NCBI GenBank assembly: GCA_013043685.1
Contig: JABDNT010000021.1
Coordinates: forward strand, 1 to 64,000
Reading direction: 5' to 3'
Source: Flavobacteriaceae bacterium
GTDB lineage: Bacteria; Bacteroidota; Bacteroidia; Flavobacteriales; Flavobacteriaceae
DNA length: 64,000 nucleotides
The notes beneath the pieces are model-generated. The model ran no database searches, was not told where the DNA came from, and saw only the letters and a list, made by a program, of their open reading frames with translations. Of the stretch, positions 62,925 to 64,000 are shown one piece after another. Both the position numbers and the translations under genes were made by a program. The first letter of the stretch is position 1; every line of letters starts with the position of its first letter.

Positions 62925-63008
62925 GTTTAAAAAACATTTCTACTCTTCTTCGTTACGCTTACATTTCGTAAATTCGTCTCCTCAATTTAACGATACTAAT
63001 TCTAGGAA

Positions 63009-64000
63009 ATGAGTAAATACGATATTATAGTTTTAGGGAGTGGCCCGGGCGGCTACGTAACTGCCATTAGAGCATCTCAATTAGGTCTCAAAACGGCTAT
63101 TATTGAAAAAGAAAATTTGGGGGGTGTATGCTTGAATTGGGGATGTATTCCTACAAAAGCGTTGCTGAAAAGTGCCCAGGTGTTTGAATATCTGAAACAT
63201 GCCGAAGATTACGGTCTTACGGTGAAAGATGCCGATAAGGATTTTGGCAAAGTAGTGGCGCGAAGCCGTGGTGTTGCCGATGGCATGAGCAAAGGTGTTC
63301 AGTTCCTGATGAAAAAGAATAAGATAGATGTAATTGAAGGCTTCGGAAAATTAAAACCCGGAAAGAAAGTAGATGTAGATGGAAAAGAATATACTGCCGA
63401 CCACATTATTATAGCAACAGGAGCCCGTTCCAGGGAACTACCTGGATTGCCACAGGATGGTAAAAAGGTAATAGGATATCGTGAAGCCATGACGCTGAAA
63501 GAACAGCCTAAAAGTATGATTGTGGTTGGAAGTGGCGCTATAGGTGTGGAATTCTCGAACTTCTATAATACTATGGGGACAGAAGTTACGATAGTAGAAT
63601 TCCTGCCGAACCTGGTGCCGCTGGAGGATGAAGAAGTATCGAAACAGTTTGAGCGAATTTTCAAAAAATCTGGCATTAAGGTTATGACCAATTCTTCGGT
63701 GGAGAGTGTGGACACCTCGGGTAAGAAAGTAAAAGCAACTGTAAAAACAAAAAAAGGAGAAGAAGTCCTTGAAGCTGATGTTGTTTTATCTGCGGTTGGG
63801 ATCGCCTCCAATATTGAGAATATAGGCCTGGAAGATGTGGGTATCGTTACCGACAAAGGCAAAATCATGGTGAACGACTGGTACCAAACCAACATCCCTG
63901 GTTATTACGCCATTGGTGATGTGGTCCCTGGTCCTGCGCTGGCTCATGTTGCCTCAGCAGAGGGTATAACCTGTGTTGAGAAAATTGCCGGTATTCATGT
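63009..64000 (+). CDS. lpd: Dihydrolipoyl dehydrogenase, 3' truncated by the window
   Basis: Lpd is the E3 flavoenzyme of the pyruvate and 2-oxoglutarate dehydrogenases and of glycine cleavage. The visible 330 residues start MSKYDIIVLGSGPGGYVTAI (FAD-binding GxGxxG), contain the redox pair in LGGVCLNWGCIPTKALLKSA, the NAD-binding VVGSGAIGVEFSNFY and the second FAD motif YYAIGDVVPGPALAHVASAE. The C-terminal dimer domain lies beyond the window. The start is the standard one. Confidence 0.96.
   Translation, partial: MSKYDIIVLGSGPGGYVTAIRASQLGLKTAIIEKENLGGVCLNWGCIPTKALLKSAQVFEYLKHAEDYGLTVKDADKDFGKVVARSRGVADGMSKGVQFLMKKNKIDVIEGFGKLKPGKKVDVDGKEYTADHIIIATGARSRELPGLPQDGKKVIGYREAMTLKEQPKSMIVVGSGAIGVEFSNFYNTMGTEVTIVEFLPNLVPLEDEEVSKQFERIFKKSGIKVMTNSSVESVDTSGKKVKATVKTKKGEEVLEADVVLSAVGIASNIENIGLEDVGIVTDKGKIMVNDWYQTNIPGYYAIGDVVPGPALAHVASAEGITCVEKIAGIH

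Noticed and set aside
1-64000. Insertion sequences, prophage or integrative elements
   Set aside because: No transposase, integrase, phage structural gene or conjugation gene was seen; the folE repeat is the only trace of a rearrangement.
1-64000. tRNA or rRNA genes
   Set aside because: No cloverleaf-like sequence or conserved rRNA segment was noticed by eye; a tRNA scan would settle it.

Overview
The window is a 64 kb piece of a chromosome from the Bacteroidota, most likely a marine-type member of the Flavobacteriaceae; the genus cannot be fixed from sequence reading alone. The clues are moderate AT richness, almost no Shine-Dalgarno sequences, several promoters of the TTTG-N17-21-TAnnTTTG type, type IX secretion (PorQ plus two proteins with C-terminal sorting domains), a NagB fused to a PIG-L deacetylase, DUF2452, DUF3822 and DUF6252 proteins, and a DnaX without the usual zinc module. 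Most of the window is ordinary core genome with no insertion sequence, prophage, CRISPR array or tRNA. The main non-coding gene is rnpB.

Layout. 1-0.65 kb: an unrecognised protein, possibly cut by the window edge. 0.75-4.45 kb: a five-gene minus-strand sulfur-trafficking cluster (MerR-type regulator, TusA, DsrM-like membrane protein, DsrK/HdrD-like iron-sulfur protein, DsrE2-like protein) lying between two copies of the folE promoter and start codon; the distal copy is a dead remnant. 4.4-11.6 kb: folE, DUF2452, nagB-PIG-L, a 7TM-HD phosphodiesterase, a thiolase and an NlpC/P60 peptidase. 11.7-21.8 kb: TPR protein, gyrA, clpC, a DksA-type zinc finger, a small family protein, hutH and a TlpA-like lipoprotein. 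21.8-35.7 kb: nnrDE, then a plus-strand run (gcvT, SDR-type protein, pterin dehydratase, S41 protease, helical secreted protein, yebC), a minus-strand acyltransferase with a KdsB-KdnB fusion that points to 8-amino-Kdo lipid A core synthesis, a RecD-like helicase, and DUF3822/rsmD. 35.8-39 kb: rnpB, whose 3' end overlaps a convergent gene, dnaX and miaE. 39-47 kb: ppx, sixA, pdxH, a T9SS cargo protein, rnz, a STAS-like protein, pyrB, pyrR and rpsA.

47.3-48 kb looks empty by ordinary gene calling but holds three tandem, nearly identical 28-codon ORFs followed by a 44-codon ORF. The third copy differs from the first by five synonymous codons and five mostly conservative replacements, which suggests the peptides are made and under selection. 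This is the strongest candidate here for an undescribed system. 48-64 kb: a lipoprotein, cmk-porQ, a T9SS cargo protein, lon, an ECF sigma factor operon with two repeat-rich surface proteins, a DUF6252 lipoprotein, an MFS transporter whose start codon abuts a terminator, an M48 protease, tandem msrB genes (one exported, one cytosolic), and the start of lpd, which runs off the end.

All functional calls rest on motif and family recognition by eye; no database search was run. Promoters and terminators are pattern matches.
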